From NCBI GenBank assembly GCA_010094045.1, contig ML986601.1:216050-280049 (forward strand): 64,000 nt of DNA, read 5' to 3'. A program made the translations under genes and the position numbers. Of this stretch, positions 10,535 to 22,832 are shown in pieces. The notes under the pieces are model-generated. The model was not told where the DNA came from. It saw nothing but the letters and a program-made list of their open reading frames with translations, and did no database searches. How positions within the stretch are numbered: the stretch's first letter is position 1; the number at the start of each line of letters is the position of its first letter. This DNA is from Lojkania enalia (taxonomy: Eukaryota > Ascomycota > Dothideomycetes > Pleosporales).

Positions 10535-13500
10535 ATGTCTGGAAGTATGCTCCTCCCCGCACCCGTGCTCCCAACGCCGAGAGCAAGCTAACAACCGCAG
10601 GCACGCGCAGGTCAGGAAAGTCCAAGACTTTCGACCCGGCAAACCAACGCACAAACACCTCCACAAAGGCGTCTCTCAACGAAGCGTTCGACAAGCAGTT
10701 GTATGATGGTAACGGCGTCGAGAAATATGTGGGATATAACACCTCCATCGCTGCCAACGATGAAGACCTCGATAATGTAGGAGAGATCAACGGCAGGCGG
10801 CTTGTTCCCCAATACACAGCATCCACATCTCAACTCAATGAGTTTGCGCATGGCGATACCGAGGAGGCCGACATCCTCATGAGCCGCGAGGAACAGGCCC
10901 AGATTGCGTCCCGCGAAACAGACTATCAAAAGCGACGTTTCGACCGTAAACTCTCCCCGCCGCGCGCAGACCCATTTGCCCAAAATGGTGAAGATGAAGG
11001 CTGGTCTTACCGTGACATTATGAAAGAGCGCGAGCTTGAGCGCGAAGAGGCTCGCGTCCGCAAAGCCATTGAAGAGAAGGAGGCAAAAGGCGGAAATCAA
11101 GTGCTTGACCACGTACCGACACTCAAAGATGGTATTGATGGTGTTGATGGTGTAGTTACCGCTGACGGTTCTAAGACCCCACCGATGGAGCAGAAGAGGA
11201 AGCGCAAGCGGCGCTGGGATAGCAATTCAGAAGAGCCAGCGGACACTAAACCTGAACCGGAACAGAAGAAATCCCGTTCCAGGTGGGAAGGCGATGAAGA
11301 CGTACCACAAGTTGAAGAGGCTCCCGTTGAAAAGACTCCTGTTGAAGAGAGTCCCGCAGAAGTTTCTGGGCCGGTACGCTCTAGATGGGATACAGCTACT
11401 GCTCCACCAGCAGGCGCAGCGCCCACGCCGGCTTCCGGTCTACAAACACCCCGTCCATCTGTCCCGATGCCATTTGCCTTCGGAACAGACATTTCGTCTC
11501 GTAACGCTCCGCTCTCCGATGAACAGCTCGATTCGATCCTTCCGTCTGATGGATACAAGATCCTCGAGCCCCCTCCTGGATACGAGCCGGTCCGCAAGGC
11601 TGTGGGGGTCCCAGCGCTTCCGGTTGGCTATAATGGCTATATGGTCCCGGAGGCTGACGCTAATAGTAGTCTTTTGGGAAAACAGCTACCAACCGAGATT
11701 CCCGGCGTGGGAGATCTTCAGTTTTTCAAGGCTGAGGATATGAAATATTTCGGCAAACTTGTTGATGGTGCTGATGAAAATGATATGACCGTTGAAGAGC
11801 TCAAGGAACGCAAGATCATGCGTCTTCTATTGAAGGTCAAGAATGGAACACCACCAATGAGGAAGACGGCTCTCCGACAACTCACAGATAATGCTCGCCA
11901 ATTCGGACCTGCAGCCCTGTTCAATCAAATCCTTCCACTGCTGATGGAACGCACGCTTGAGGATCAAGAGCGCCATTTGCTTGTCAAAGTCATCGACAGA
12001 GTCCTTTATAAGCTTGATGATCTTGTGCGGCCATATGTTCACAAGATCTTGGTCGTTATTGAACCTCTCCTCATTGATCAAGATTATTACGCACGTGTTG
12101 AAGGTCGAGAGATTATCTCGAACCTTAGCAAAGCGGCCGGTCTCGCCCACATGATTAGTACTATGCGCCCTGATCTTGATCATCAAGACGAGTACGTTCG
12201 AAACACCACGGCTCGAGCCTTTGCGGTCGTTGCTTCCGCTCTTGGTGTCCCAGCTCTACTTCCATTCCTTGTCGCTGTTTGCAGGAGCAAAAAGTCGTGG
12301 CACGCCCGGCACACCGGAGTTAAGATTGTTCAACAAATTCCAATTCTCATGGGCTGCGCCGTCCTGCCTCATCTGAAAGGTCTAGTTGAGGCCATTGGAG
12401 GCAACCTCAACGATGAACAGCCCAAGGTGCGTATGGTCACTGCATTGGCTCTCGCTGCTCTCGCCGAAGCTGCTAGTCCCTACGGTATTGAGAGTTTTGA
12501 TCCAATTTTGAACCCACTCTGGACTGGAGCCCGTCGACAGCGTGGTAAGAGTCTTGCTTCTTTTCTAAAGGCCATCGGTTACATCATCCCACTCATGGAC
12601 GAGGAATACTCCAACTACTTCACAAGTCAGATCATGGAGATTGTTATCCGTGAATTTCAGTCACCCGATGAAGAGATGAAAAAGGTTGTGCTAAAGGTAG
12701 TGTCTCAATGTTCAATCACTGCTGGTGTAACTCCGGTCTATCTTAGAGACAATGTCTTGCCTGAGTTCTTCAAGCATTTCTGGGTCCGTCGAATGGCTTT
12801 GGACAAACGAAACTACCGACAAGTAGTTGATACCACGGTGGATCTAGCCCAGAAAGCTGGTGTTGCGGAAATCGTTGGTCGAATCGTGAACAACATGAAG
12901 GATGAAAGTGAAGCCTACCGGAAGATGACTGTCGAGACGGTTGATAGAATTATCAGTACTCTAGGCGCTCATGATGTCGATGAGCGATTAGAAGTGCAGC
13001 TTGTCGACGGTGTTCTTGTGGCATTTCAAGATCAGTCCATCGAAGACCCCATCATCCTCGATGGTTTCGCAACGGTCGTCAATGCTTTAGGCGAACGTGC
13101 CAAGCCCTACCTTCCACAGATCGTCAAGATCATTCTCCACCGACTGAACAACAAGTCCGCATCTGTTCGTCAACAGGCCGCTGATCTTATCTCACGTGTC
13201 ACATTTGCCATGTCGAAATGTGATGAAGATGTGCAGTTAGTTCACCTCGCTCAGGCACTCTATGAATACCTCGGTGAAGAGTACCCGGAAGTCCTTGGCT
13301 CTATCCTTGGTGCTCTGCGAGCTATCGTAACGGTGGTCGGTCTCCATGCAATGCAGCCTCCGATCAAGGATATCTTGCCGCGTCTAACTCCGATCCTTCG
13401 TAACCGCCACGAGAAGGTGCAAGAGAACACCATTGACCTTGTCGGCCGTATTGCGGATCGAGGAGCGGATTATGTCAACCCTCGAGAGTGGATGCGCATC

Positions 13501-14232
13501 TGCTTCGAGCTTCTTGATATGCTCAAGGCTCATAAGAAGGGCATCCGTCGGGCGGCTAATAATACATTTGGTTATATCGCCAAAGCTATTGGACCTCAAG
13601 ATGTGCTCGCCACGTTACTTGGTAACCTTCGCGTGCAAGAGCGCCAGTCTCGCGTCTGTACCGCTGTCGCTATCGGTATTGTTGCTGAAACTTGCGCACC
13701 ATTTACCGTCCTTCCAGCTCTTATGAATGAATATCGCGTACCAGAGCTTAACGTTCAGAACGGTGTCCTCAAGGCTTTGTCTTTCATGTTCGAGTACATT
13801 GGAGAGATGTCTAAGGATTACGTCTATGCCGTCTTGCCTCTTTTAGAAGATGCTCTTATGGACCGAGATCAGGTACACCGACAAACTGCAGCATCCGCTG
13901 TGAAACATCTCGCTCTTGGGGTTGTTGGTCTCGACTGCGAGGACGCTATGATCCACCTTCTCAACCTTATTTTTCCGAACATCTTCGAAACTAGCCCTCA
14001 TGTCATTGATCGGGTTATCGAGGCCGTGGACGGCATCCGGAACGCTGTCGGCACCCCCATGGTAATGAATTATATCTGGGCGGGGCTATTCCATCCAGCT
14101 AGGAAGGTTCGTCATCCATACTGGCGTGTGTACAACGATGCGTATGTCCAAAATGCCGACTCGATAATTCCGGCATATCCTTCTTTCGAAGACAAAGTTT
14201 GCCAGAGGCACGAACTGGACATTTTCATTTGA
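10535..14232 (+). CDS. PRP10: SF3B1/Prp10/Hsh155, U2 snRNP SF3b subunit 1
   Basis: Two exons: a 10-nt first coding exon 10535-10544 (ATGTCTGGAA) and 10601-14232; 1213 aa. The 56-nt intron has donor GTATGC, branch AGCTAAC and acceptor CGCAG, and restores the frame into [19 protein letters not shown]. The N-terminal part carries several Arg-Trp U2AF-ligand-like motifs ([20 protein letters not shown]). From about residue 400 to the end it is a HEAT-repeat solenoid nearly identical to other SF3B1 proteins ([57 protein letters not shown]). It ends RHELDIFI. The protein grips the branch-point helix in the spliceosome. Lys612, in EQPKVR, is the position equivalent to the lysine often mutated in human leukaemia and is wild type here. 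Confidence 0.96.
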
Positions 14233-15410
14233 AGAATTTCGGCAGGCTGTACTAGATCAGTGGTATCTTGGATGAAATCAATGCTCGCTTTATTAAGGTA
14301 ACCTAGGTCCACAAATTTTTATCTTAACATCTAACTAACGAGGACTCAAATGTTCGAAATTCGCTAGTAGCATGGGATGATACTTTATGCATGCATATCC
14401 GGATTTGTTCATCGAACAATTAAGTGGGATAGGATGAAGGTCCCTTATTTCGGACAAGTTGATACAGAACTCTATTTGCGTGGAGCTCGGCTTGGCCTCC
14501 TCTTGTAAATTAAGAATCATCCGAACAATGAGGGCCCGATGGCGTTACAATTCTGGGGGCAATTATTCTGGGTTTCTTTCTGCTAGTTTAGGGTGGTGGG
14601 AAATGATGGTAATTGGACGTGAAAGATGGTATACTTGAATTCAGGATTTGTAAGACTTCAATATATTTGAATGACCAGTCAGCCGTGGAAAGTGATATGT
14701 TGGTACAATTGTGGTAGGAAACCCTATCAGCCTTGCGCTCGGGGGGGTTTAGGCTACCGCCTGCTGTATACAAACGACTAATAGATAAGCCGCAAAAGTA
14801 GGTTGTGCCATACTACCGGAACTTTGCCGCTACCAATTCCGTATTTGCTGGAAATCAAACTAGTCCATTGATACGTAAGTCACGAGTCAGCAATGTGTCG
14901 TATGAGATAAGTTGTGTGCTACTATATACATCAAACTAAAGAATCCTCCGAATTTCTATTCTTAGATCTCAGCTGCGGGGCACTGCCGAAATTCCAGATA
15001 CAATACGAGCTGATTGTCCCATGATATTGAATGACTTAGAGAGGGCTTGCGCCGTGTACAGTTGGCTAAGGGCCGCATTGCAGGATATGAAACGTTTCAC
15101 AGGTCGTGTGCATTTACCTTGTAAATCATGTATGGGTGATACGGAAGGGAACACGTACGGTGGCGTTCAGTGTTATACCACACGCAGCACGAACAACAAA
15201 TTGCGCATGTGTGGTATTGACGGCTTGAGGTTTACCGTAAGTGTGCATATGGATGAAACAGTTTAGGCTAACCTCGTGCGACCACCTTGCTTCGTTTATC
15301 GTATTCGCATCGGGAGTTGCTCTTAATATTCATCTTACCCTCGCACGAATCAGAAAAATCACGATTCACTTCTTTTGTTGCGCTTGTGCTTAGGGGTTAG
15401 ATGCCTTGGT
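14233..15410. other. Intergenic, no gene seen
   Basis: About 1.2 kb between SF3B1 and the RBR ligase. Only short frames without recognisable motifs occur. Confidence 0.5.
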
Positions 15411-17274
15411 ATGACTTCGGTCGCGCGAAGAAATTCGCAAAAGAGCCATTCACCCGGAAGAAATGATGCGCGGCCTCGTCACCCATTAGATGATGGGTCA
15501 CGCCCCTCCCGTGCCTCAGCTGCACCCCGACCACTATTGAAAGATGTTACACTCCAGCGAATACGACGAACGGTAGAAATAGAAATAACTCATAATGATG
15601 CACACGGGAAGCGTCTTCCAATGCCAGTTTCTCACTCACGATCGCGATCCGAAACTCTCCCACAACGGAATAATTCTCTGAACGCCCAGCAACGTCCAAG
15701 ACCACGGTCTTTCATCGCGTATAGGCCTGAAGGAAGACCAGGTGCAAAGTTGGCGTCATCAAGGGGTCTGAGGGCGAGTAACCACGTCAACTTCTCTCGG
15801 CCGCTTTCTCAGATCTCTCCAAAGGCTATGCCTGGAGAACTCATCGAGCAGGATGCGTGGGCTGGACATCATGTCAAAGATCAAAGTAGCGTCACCCAAA
15901 GACCACCTAGTCCCATCTCATATACTCCACCAGAGGATATTTCGGTTAGTGTAGTTGCTGATCACGGAGGAAGCGTGCAAATACTTCACGAGTCTAGTCC
16001 GCGTCTCTCGAAACTATGGATGTCACTACCATTTTCATTCGCTCGTATGGGTAAAAGGAAGACATCCGAGCCAGAATCGAGATATGCGCACAAAAGAGAT
16101 CACGGTGCGTTTGGCAAGGCTCTTTTGACGGAATCGAATCTAAGAGATCTGGAGCAACGTATTGGCTCAGTACCAAAGATTTATACGATAAATTTATTAC
16201 CGACACCGGTCCACTCTCCATCGGAAATTAACAGCCTACTATTCTCGTCTCCACTGAAAGCCCAAGTTCCGAACCTTCCAACTCCACAGAGCTCTCCACT
16301 TCATATTCACCGCTCATCAACACCACCGACATCTCCTGGGAATGAAAAAGCGTCAGGTCCATCTGGCGCGCAGTCACATATCCCAATATTGCGAAAACCA
16401 TTACCTCAACTCCCTAGCGTTCGACTGGTCTTCGACGTTCCTATTAAGTCGTCCCACCGTATATGTGAAGTCTGCAAGGACTCGAAGCACCTAGAGGCTT
16501 TCCCCACTCGAGCTACCACGAGCAGATGCTCCCATGGAAGAAACGCATGCACAGATTGCATTCAAAAATGGATAGAATCGTGCATGGAAACGAAGGGCTG
16601 GGACCACTGCGTGTGTCCCGAATGCGTGGAAAGTCTGGAGTATAGCGATGTGAAGTATTTCGCTACGGAGGATGCGTTTGCACGGTGAGAAACTTCCCCC
16701 TAGCCCCGCCCAACCTACTTTTGACTTCCTTGTCCTTTGGTGAAAGAACAAGGAAGAATAATTTCTTATATTTCAAGTAAATGTATTGATTTCTGTGCGT
16801 AGATATGACACCCTCTCAACCCGCGCTGCCCTCTCCACAATCCCCAACTTCCTCTGGTGTCAGTCCCCCTCTTGCCCCTCCGGCCAAATCCATTCCGGCA
16901 CCCCGTCCTCCAATCCAGTCTTCACCTGCATAACCTGCTCGCACACCTACTGCCTCAACCACTCTTCAGTCCCCTTCCACTACAACGAGTCCTGTGCCCA
17001 GTACGACGCTAGGATCGCGGGCGTCCCGGCACAATTCGAAGTCGAGAAGGAAAGGGTAGAGCTAGAGAAGGAAGGGGAGAAAGTGGTAAGGGAAACAGCT
17101 AAGAGATGTCCGAACGCGGTTTGCGGGTGGTGGATAGAAAAGAATGAGGGGTGTGATCATATGACTTGTTGGAAGTGTAGGTTTGAGTTTTGCTGGGAGT
17201 GCTGTGCGGCTTTTGAGCCGATCAGGCGGAAGGGAAATAAGTTGCATAGGTCTGAGTGTCGATATTATGGGTGA
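15411..17274 (+). CDS. RBR-type (RING1-IBR-RING2) E3 ubiquitin ligase
   Basis: Two exons: 15411-16684 and 16803-17274, 581 aa. About 350 N-terminal residues are Ser/Pro/Arg-rich and disordered. RING1 starts CEVCKDSKHLEAF and continues CSHGRNACTDCIQKW. The IBR domain is CQSPSCPSGQ...CITCSHTYCLNH. RING2 is CPNAVCGWWIEKNEGCDH followed by MTCWKCRFEFCWEC; by analogy with parkin/HHARI, the Cys of EGCDH (Cys542) is the catalytic thioester residue. RBR ligases accept ubiquitin from an E2 on this cysteine before passing it to substrate; the substrate here is unknown. The ATG at 15411 is the first in frame. A GTGAGT just at the stop codon could be a splice donor into a further short exon (about 17353-17465), but that extension does not look conserved. 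Confidence 0.85.
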
Positions 17275-17543
17275 GTCTGTTTTTGGTTTGGAGGATGAGC
17301 GAAAGATTGGAGTATGGTGGGGCAGGGAAGGTCTGTGGGGCCGATACAGGGGTTTTTGACGGCAGGGCCGACCGGGATGATGGACAAGAACATCTTTTGC
17401 ATTCGAGCTATCGTGATACATGCATAGCCCTTCGAATTCCAGCTTTCTTCCCTATACCCGTGTAGTGCAACCATTTCGACGTAGTCGTAGGACGCAGTAC
17501 CAATAGCTAATTGAAACACTATCCTTGCGATGAAAAGATGCAT

Positions 17544-17576
<33 letters not shown>

Positions 17577-19281
17577 CGCATTATGTATTGCTGCTGCTGA
17601 ATTCGTAGCTTGATATATCGCCTTTACATCTATGTCCCGTGCATGGATTGTTAGGGGCCCCAGGCCCTTTTGAGGCCTTTGCATGACGGTGTGATGATTG
17701 GCTCCATCAACGCGGGCGCTCCGATCGTGAGGTCTCCATGCAAAGTGCTTTGAAGTCGGTGGAAATATCTCATGATCGGGTACCGCGCCAATAGCTTACC
17801 TTGCGCAAGATACACCAGAGGCGTTCGGAGCATATAGTAAGTTTGAAGAAGTCATTTATATTACGCCTCTGCTCCCTGATAAAGAGGAATTGTATATCCG
17901 GCTTCTAGACAACCTCGTCGGGGACTTTAAACCAGGACTAGAAAGAGTTTGCATACCGAGGCAAGGGGGACACGAGGTTGCGGCGCTTCGACACGAAATT
18001 AATATAAAGTTGTCAAAGTCCGAGGAGAAGTGTATGATTGGAATTCCGAGATCTGACATCTAGCACCTCATTCATATGTCGAACGGGAGTGGTATATCTA
18101 TTAAACTATCTAAAGGATGAGCTGTAGATTTCTGAGTCTTCAATCAAACCCATTCGCACATCGAATTCCGTGTGTAATGTCAGTTCATCAACACTCGCCA
18201 CGCATAACCGCATCCTATTCCGCATACCGAACCTTAAGATCAAGAGACATTCTCCTATTCAAGCGATGTCCTCCCATCAAATCCGCACGTACCAAAACGG
18301 GGCTGAAAATTCCTCGTCGAAAGAAGTAGTGTCGAAGAAGTTGAGCATGCAGAAATGCCCGAAACGTAGACAATACCTATGCCTACCTCCCAGGGTTCTA
18401 GGTCGTATTAGATGGTTCGTACTTTGGTGGCGGATCTAGACCAAGAACCTCACGAGTACTCGGGCCGAAAGGTCGACCAGCGTAGCCTTGGTGAGGTGCT
18501 TGGTTGTCGCCAAACGCTACATTACGTCCCTGAAGAATACTACCGACAATCTATCGAGGGATTCATAAGACGCCCGAGTGGAATCCAAAGTTTGACCCCG
18601 CTGATATCCCTGCGAGACCCCGTTGTTTCCATGACCATACGGTATTTCCTCCAAGTTAACACCGACCACATTCCAGTTTCCAGAAGACATCGAATCTAGC
18701 ATTGATAGTAATGCCTCAATGGCGGCGACACTGGTTGTGATTACCGCCTTGTTGACCCTCTTGGAAGACACCTTGCTAATTTAGAGAGCGAACGACATTG
18801 TTGGTAAGAGCACCGGCGTTTGGAGGACTGATGCTGACTATAATCCCACTGTCGCGAGTATTGATGCTAGATTGAAGGTTGAGGCGCAAGGTGCCATTTC
18901 CCTCTTCATCGAAAGGCTCGTTGTTTCCTTGGCCGTTGTTGAGCTGAGCCATGACAGAGGAGACAAACACTTTCACTAGAATTGAGCTCCTTAGTAAGAC
19001 AACTGTTATTCAGGAGTGTTCTAGGTGACGGGGACTAATCACTATTCTTGAGTGGGCACCTTGTGTGGCTCGTACGAAATTGATCTCTTCATGACGCGGT
19101 GTGTATCGTTTTGAAATCAATAGGAAATAAATGAGGTACGTATGGTTGGTAGCACTCGTTATTCTAGGAAACTCAACTGGATTATCGTCTAGGGCAAGGG
19201 AAACCTGCCGCTTACCGCCAATATCTGTATCATAGGTCCTTTGAGCTGGAGATTTCTGAATAAAGTTTCAAGAGTTAAGCT
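17275..19281. other. 2.0-kb intergenic region with T27 tract and possible small-gene relic
   Basis: A run of 27 T occupies 17550-17576. On the minus strand at 18976-18420 lie fragments with a faint coding look in different frames: an ATG-led stretch reading MAQLNNGQGNNEPFDEEGNG near 18950-18780, then NWNVVGVNLEEIPYGHG, and lastly GLDPPPKYEP ending near 18412. They cannot be joined with credible introns. It may be a decayed small gene or chance, and I do not call a CDS. Confidence 0.35.
17550..17576 (+). repeat. Poly-T tract (27 T)
   Basis: Uninterrupted T homopolymer in the RBR gene's 3' flank. It could be an old reverse-transcription or poly(A) tail mark read on the minus strand, or simple slippage. 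The exact length is prone to sequencing error. Confidence 0.9.
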
Positions 19282-20615
19282 TTAGTCCATTGATATCTCG
19301 CTAACGAGCTCCAACTTAATACCTATCTCGTCGAACGCTTTGTGCATGTCCTTGTAAGAGATCCATCGTTTGGGCTGAGGGGCCCTACCTCCAGAGGCTT
19401 GCTCTACTCCTTGAGGTTGTGCTTCAAGTGTTACCGATGACAATGACTTAAACTTGGTAGATTTTCCAGCAACTAGGCCAAGTAGACAGTCATTGAAAGA
19501 TATTTCTTCAGAAGGATGCTCGACGAATGCAACCGCATGGTCTATCGAGAGATAGAACAACTACAAAGAAATTATGAATCAGCTCGCTAGAGTCAGCTAC
19601 CATTGAATTTGTTTACCTTTAGCTCTTCTAAACTCGCCGGAAGAAGGTCAAAGAACTCCCGTCAAACAGCACCATACGCTGTCTGCATCTCCAATCTTTG
19701 CGCTTTCAAAGTTAGCACTCTGAGTTCAATATTTACGGAAATACTCTTACTCTGGCCATTTGCTGTCAGGCCTGATACTGAGATCAGGTATCTAAATGGA
19801 GCCCACAGCTTCCGGAGGGCAACAAAACCCGAAAAGTTGGCACATATAAGAGGACGGGCAGTAAAAGAACCTTGGTTATGAAGACGTAGCTCCTCAAGTG
19901 TCTTTTCTATAGGTCCAAGCATCCAATCGACTAGGTGCGTCTCGACCTGCGTCGTTCCACTGTCATCAATAATCAACCTCCTGAGAAATTTTGGAATCAT
20001 TAACAAGGCTCGAAATTCAGAGACGGGAATTCCTCCAATGGGACGAACTTGAAGGGTTTCAACAGAAGATTTATGTTTAGAACCTTCCGGAACGTTGTAA
20101 GGAGGTGTAAATTGCCTTATTTCCTGACAGCTGATACTCTTTATGCCTTCGAGAAGCATGCAATACTCGACGAGCTTCGGGGACATCTGATACTGCCACG
20201 TGAGAAACCGTAATTTGGAAGGTCTGGCGGGTGAATGAAAGACTGGCCTAAAGTATGCGGGCTCCTGCCAGGGATTGAACGGCTGCCCTCTATAGTGAAA
20301 GCCATCCAAGCCTGGCAGAAGCGCAAGAATCCGATTAAATCTTTGGTGCATAGATGAAGACTGGGTACGAGGGATATCTATGACCAGCCGACGGACGGAG
20401 GCTGCAAGATCGGATCGGTCTTCCAAGGTCCCATAGAATTGATCAATTATATCCACATCGCTGTTTAGGACCACATGTTGAAAGAGAGAGCGCTGGCTTA
20501 TATCACGCAGCCTATGACATGTCAGGCACACTGACAGAAGCGTACTGCTGTCTCCACTAAGGTGGCTCATCACCTCCCAGAGAAGTTCACTGCTCAAAGA
20601 AAGTAGGGAAGACAT
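19282..20615 (-). pseudogene. F-box protein gene with one in-frame TGA stop
   Basis: Exon 1 is 20615-19617 and exon 2 is 19560-19282, joined by a 56-nt intron (donor GTAAAC, acceptor TTTGTAG) that keeps phase 0. The N-terminus has an F-box (LSSELLWEVMSHLSGDSSTL, VCLTCHRLRDISQRSLFQHV), followed by a leucine-rich region. A TGA at 19664-19662 interrupts an otherwise open frame after 317 codons. On the far side the same frame continues REFFDLLPASLEELK, crosses the intron to LFYLSIDHAVAFVEHP, and stops normally at 19282. F-box proteins recruit substrates to SCF ubiquitin ligases. The lesion is a single base (CGA to TGA or TGG to TGA), compatible with recent RIP-type or random C-to-T change, or a strain allele. 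A truncated 317-aa protein could still be made with its F-box intact. Confidence 0.8.
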
Positions 20616-22832
20616 CGTAATATGTGCAGACTGTGTAATGAGATGGTCTGATAGGTTGGAAAGGATGCTGGCGGAAGAGGTGTCGTATCAGCTAAACTCG
20701 GGAAGGCAGAGGACGCCAAGCGGGGCGCGAAGCTAACTGATTTTGGTTTCCTCGAGGGTTGCTTAGCTTGACATACAAATAGGGTGAAGAAAGTTGTATC
20801 GATCTCTTTTATAATCGAGTGAGGAGGATTGTAGATCTAAGATATTTTCCGAGCCAACGTTGGGGTGATTTCTTTTGACCACCAAGTGCCACATTAGCAG
20901 CTAGGCGAGGAATAGGGGAAGACAATGCATGGCGGCCAGGTATGGAATCTGGTATTAGTTCTGCGTTATTGAGTTCAATCTAACGATCTAGCATGCGTAA
21001 GTATTGTCACTATTAAAGGGCTGTCCATCGAGCCACAAGGATTTGGGACTCGGGGAAAAATGATCCTTCGAAAAGGTGACTAGGCAGGATGACGCAATTG
21101 AACAGTGGAGCGGTTTAGGGACAAGCTCTAAGTAAGATCCGAGATGGAGAATTAATCAAAAACGTGTAAAGGGTTCTGGACCTACTTCCCGCTCATAGTT
21201 TCTATGAATAATGGAGAATTCTGCGACCTCTTTCGTTACGAATCCAGATCGGCTTAGCCCGGTGTGTAGCACACAGTTAGAAGAGATGACTATTATTTGA
21301 AACTATCCCAGAACTGGAAAGCCGGCCGTTATGTCTGTCCTTCGATGACAATTTAAACTAACAGCGGGACCTACTTTATCAGTAACCGGGCGAAAACTTT
21401 CCGACCCTGCGCATTACTTTGTCGTCGCGGGAGGCTCAACCACAGTGCCGTCTTCAGCTAAATGATGGAATGTTCAACTCCCGAGTTATGTGCTCCAAAA
21501 GACACCGGCCTTTGGCGAAACTTTCTAAATCTTGGATAAAATAGTTTTTCTATCCCTTGCTCCGCGCAGGCTTGGTATCGGATGTGGCCCTAAATGTAGT
21601 GCCGATATCCCTGATGTGGGCCCACTGTGATTGCCGTCTTCGCAAGCTCGGCTAGAGATCACTTGCTCGCCGCAAGAATTAAAGTATGTTGGCGCCCGCG
21701 TTGCGAAGAGAACAGGGCCATGTCAGAAAGTACAATGTAGAAGCCGGTTCAAGGGATGGAGTGGTTCCTGATACTGATGGCTCCATGAGGTCGGAAGTTC
21801 ATCTGCAGGGTGGTCGGAAGCTTGACGATAATTATAGACCATACCGATCCGGCCCCAGTCAGCGTCACCGCCGTCGATAATAGCCTTTGCACAATGAAGC
21901 ACCGGTTTGATCAGTTGACGGTGTCCTGACGATGATGAGCACTTTGGCCCCGCCACTGTGCAGAGGTGGCCCCAAAAGGTTTAAAGATCCATACCTCATC
22001 GCTCAACAGCCCTCGGCCTTCACGGTTCACGGCACGATAAAAGCTCATTAACAAAGGGCCGAAAACTGGATGAACGCGAGTAATGGAGTCGCAATGGGGC
22101 CGGGGGGTCCAAGATAAGGCCCGTTCGCGAAGGAACGAAAGGGCTGATGGAACGGCAAATGGTGGGTTGAGAAAGACATCTCATTCGCCTTCCCATGTGA
22201 AAGTCAGACATGTCAAACTCATGCAAGGGCAGTCATCCCGTGCCCCTGGAACGCACATGCGGCAGATTCCCACGTGGAAGGCCAACAGAAAATTCTGCCG
22301 ACAACGAACCTTCCTGAAGCGGGGAACCTAACCGATGTTCGCCCAGCGCCTTGGCCCTCTTTCCCTACCCACACCGCACGATGCTCCCATCCTGGATCCC
22401 ACGAGTGGCGAACGCGCCGGGGACACCTGCAGATTTGGGACCTAGTCTCAAGCCACACCTTGCTATGTCTCCAGTCCTAGTCGTCTATCATTTTCAAGTG
22501 GGCCCAAGGACCCCGTGGCGAGCAATGCAGGAGACCGGTATGCAGGATGTAGTGGACGACATCACGTTTGGTCGATGCGCGACTTCATACACTATTATCA
22601 CCCTAAATCTATCCTGGCCATCGTGAGCCTTGCGAACTTGGCCTAAGCTCAATATGCTGGCATTCATATCATCCCACTTGCTTTCCCCCTTGCCCCATAA
22701 GATGATGTCTGACATCTTCAACCTACCCGGTACATCACTGCTGGATTCATTTAGCATGATACCCACTCTCACTGCTTAATTCCCACCTCTTTTAGTTGTG
22801 GTTTGCTTCCGGTGTTCGATTGAGCTTTCTCG
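20616..22832. other. 2.2-kb intergenic region, no gene seen
   Basis: Many short overlapping frames on both strands, none with conserved motifs, splice-supported extension or a plausible start. The stretch 21660-22620 is more GC-rich than its flanks and could be transcribed without coding. Confidence 0.45.

Noticed and set aside
10408..10600. N-terminal extension of SF3B1 from a GTG start
   Set aside because: No ATG, unlike any SF3B1 N-terminus, and it runs through a strong intron (GTATGC...GCTAAC...CGCAG); the 10-nt exon model gives the better protein.
17353..17465. Third exon of the RBR ligase after the GTGAGT at the stop codon
   Set aside because: In frame and open, but the predicted tail has no zinc ligands or family resemblance; the stop at 17274 is simpler.
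18412..18976. Small minus-strand gene from two or three open pieces (MAQLNNGQGNN..., NWNVVGVNLEE..., ...GLDPPPKYEP)
   Set aside because: The pieces are in different frames and no intron pair with acceptable donor, acceptor and length joins them; kept only as a possible relic.
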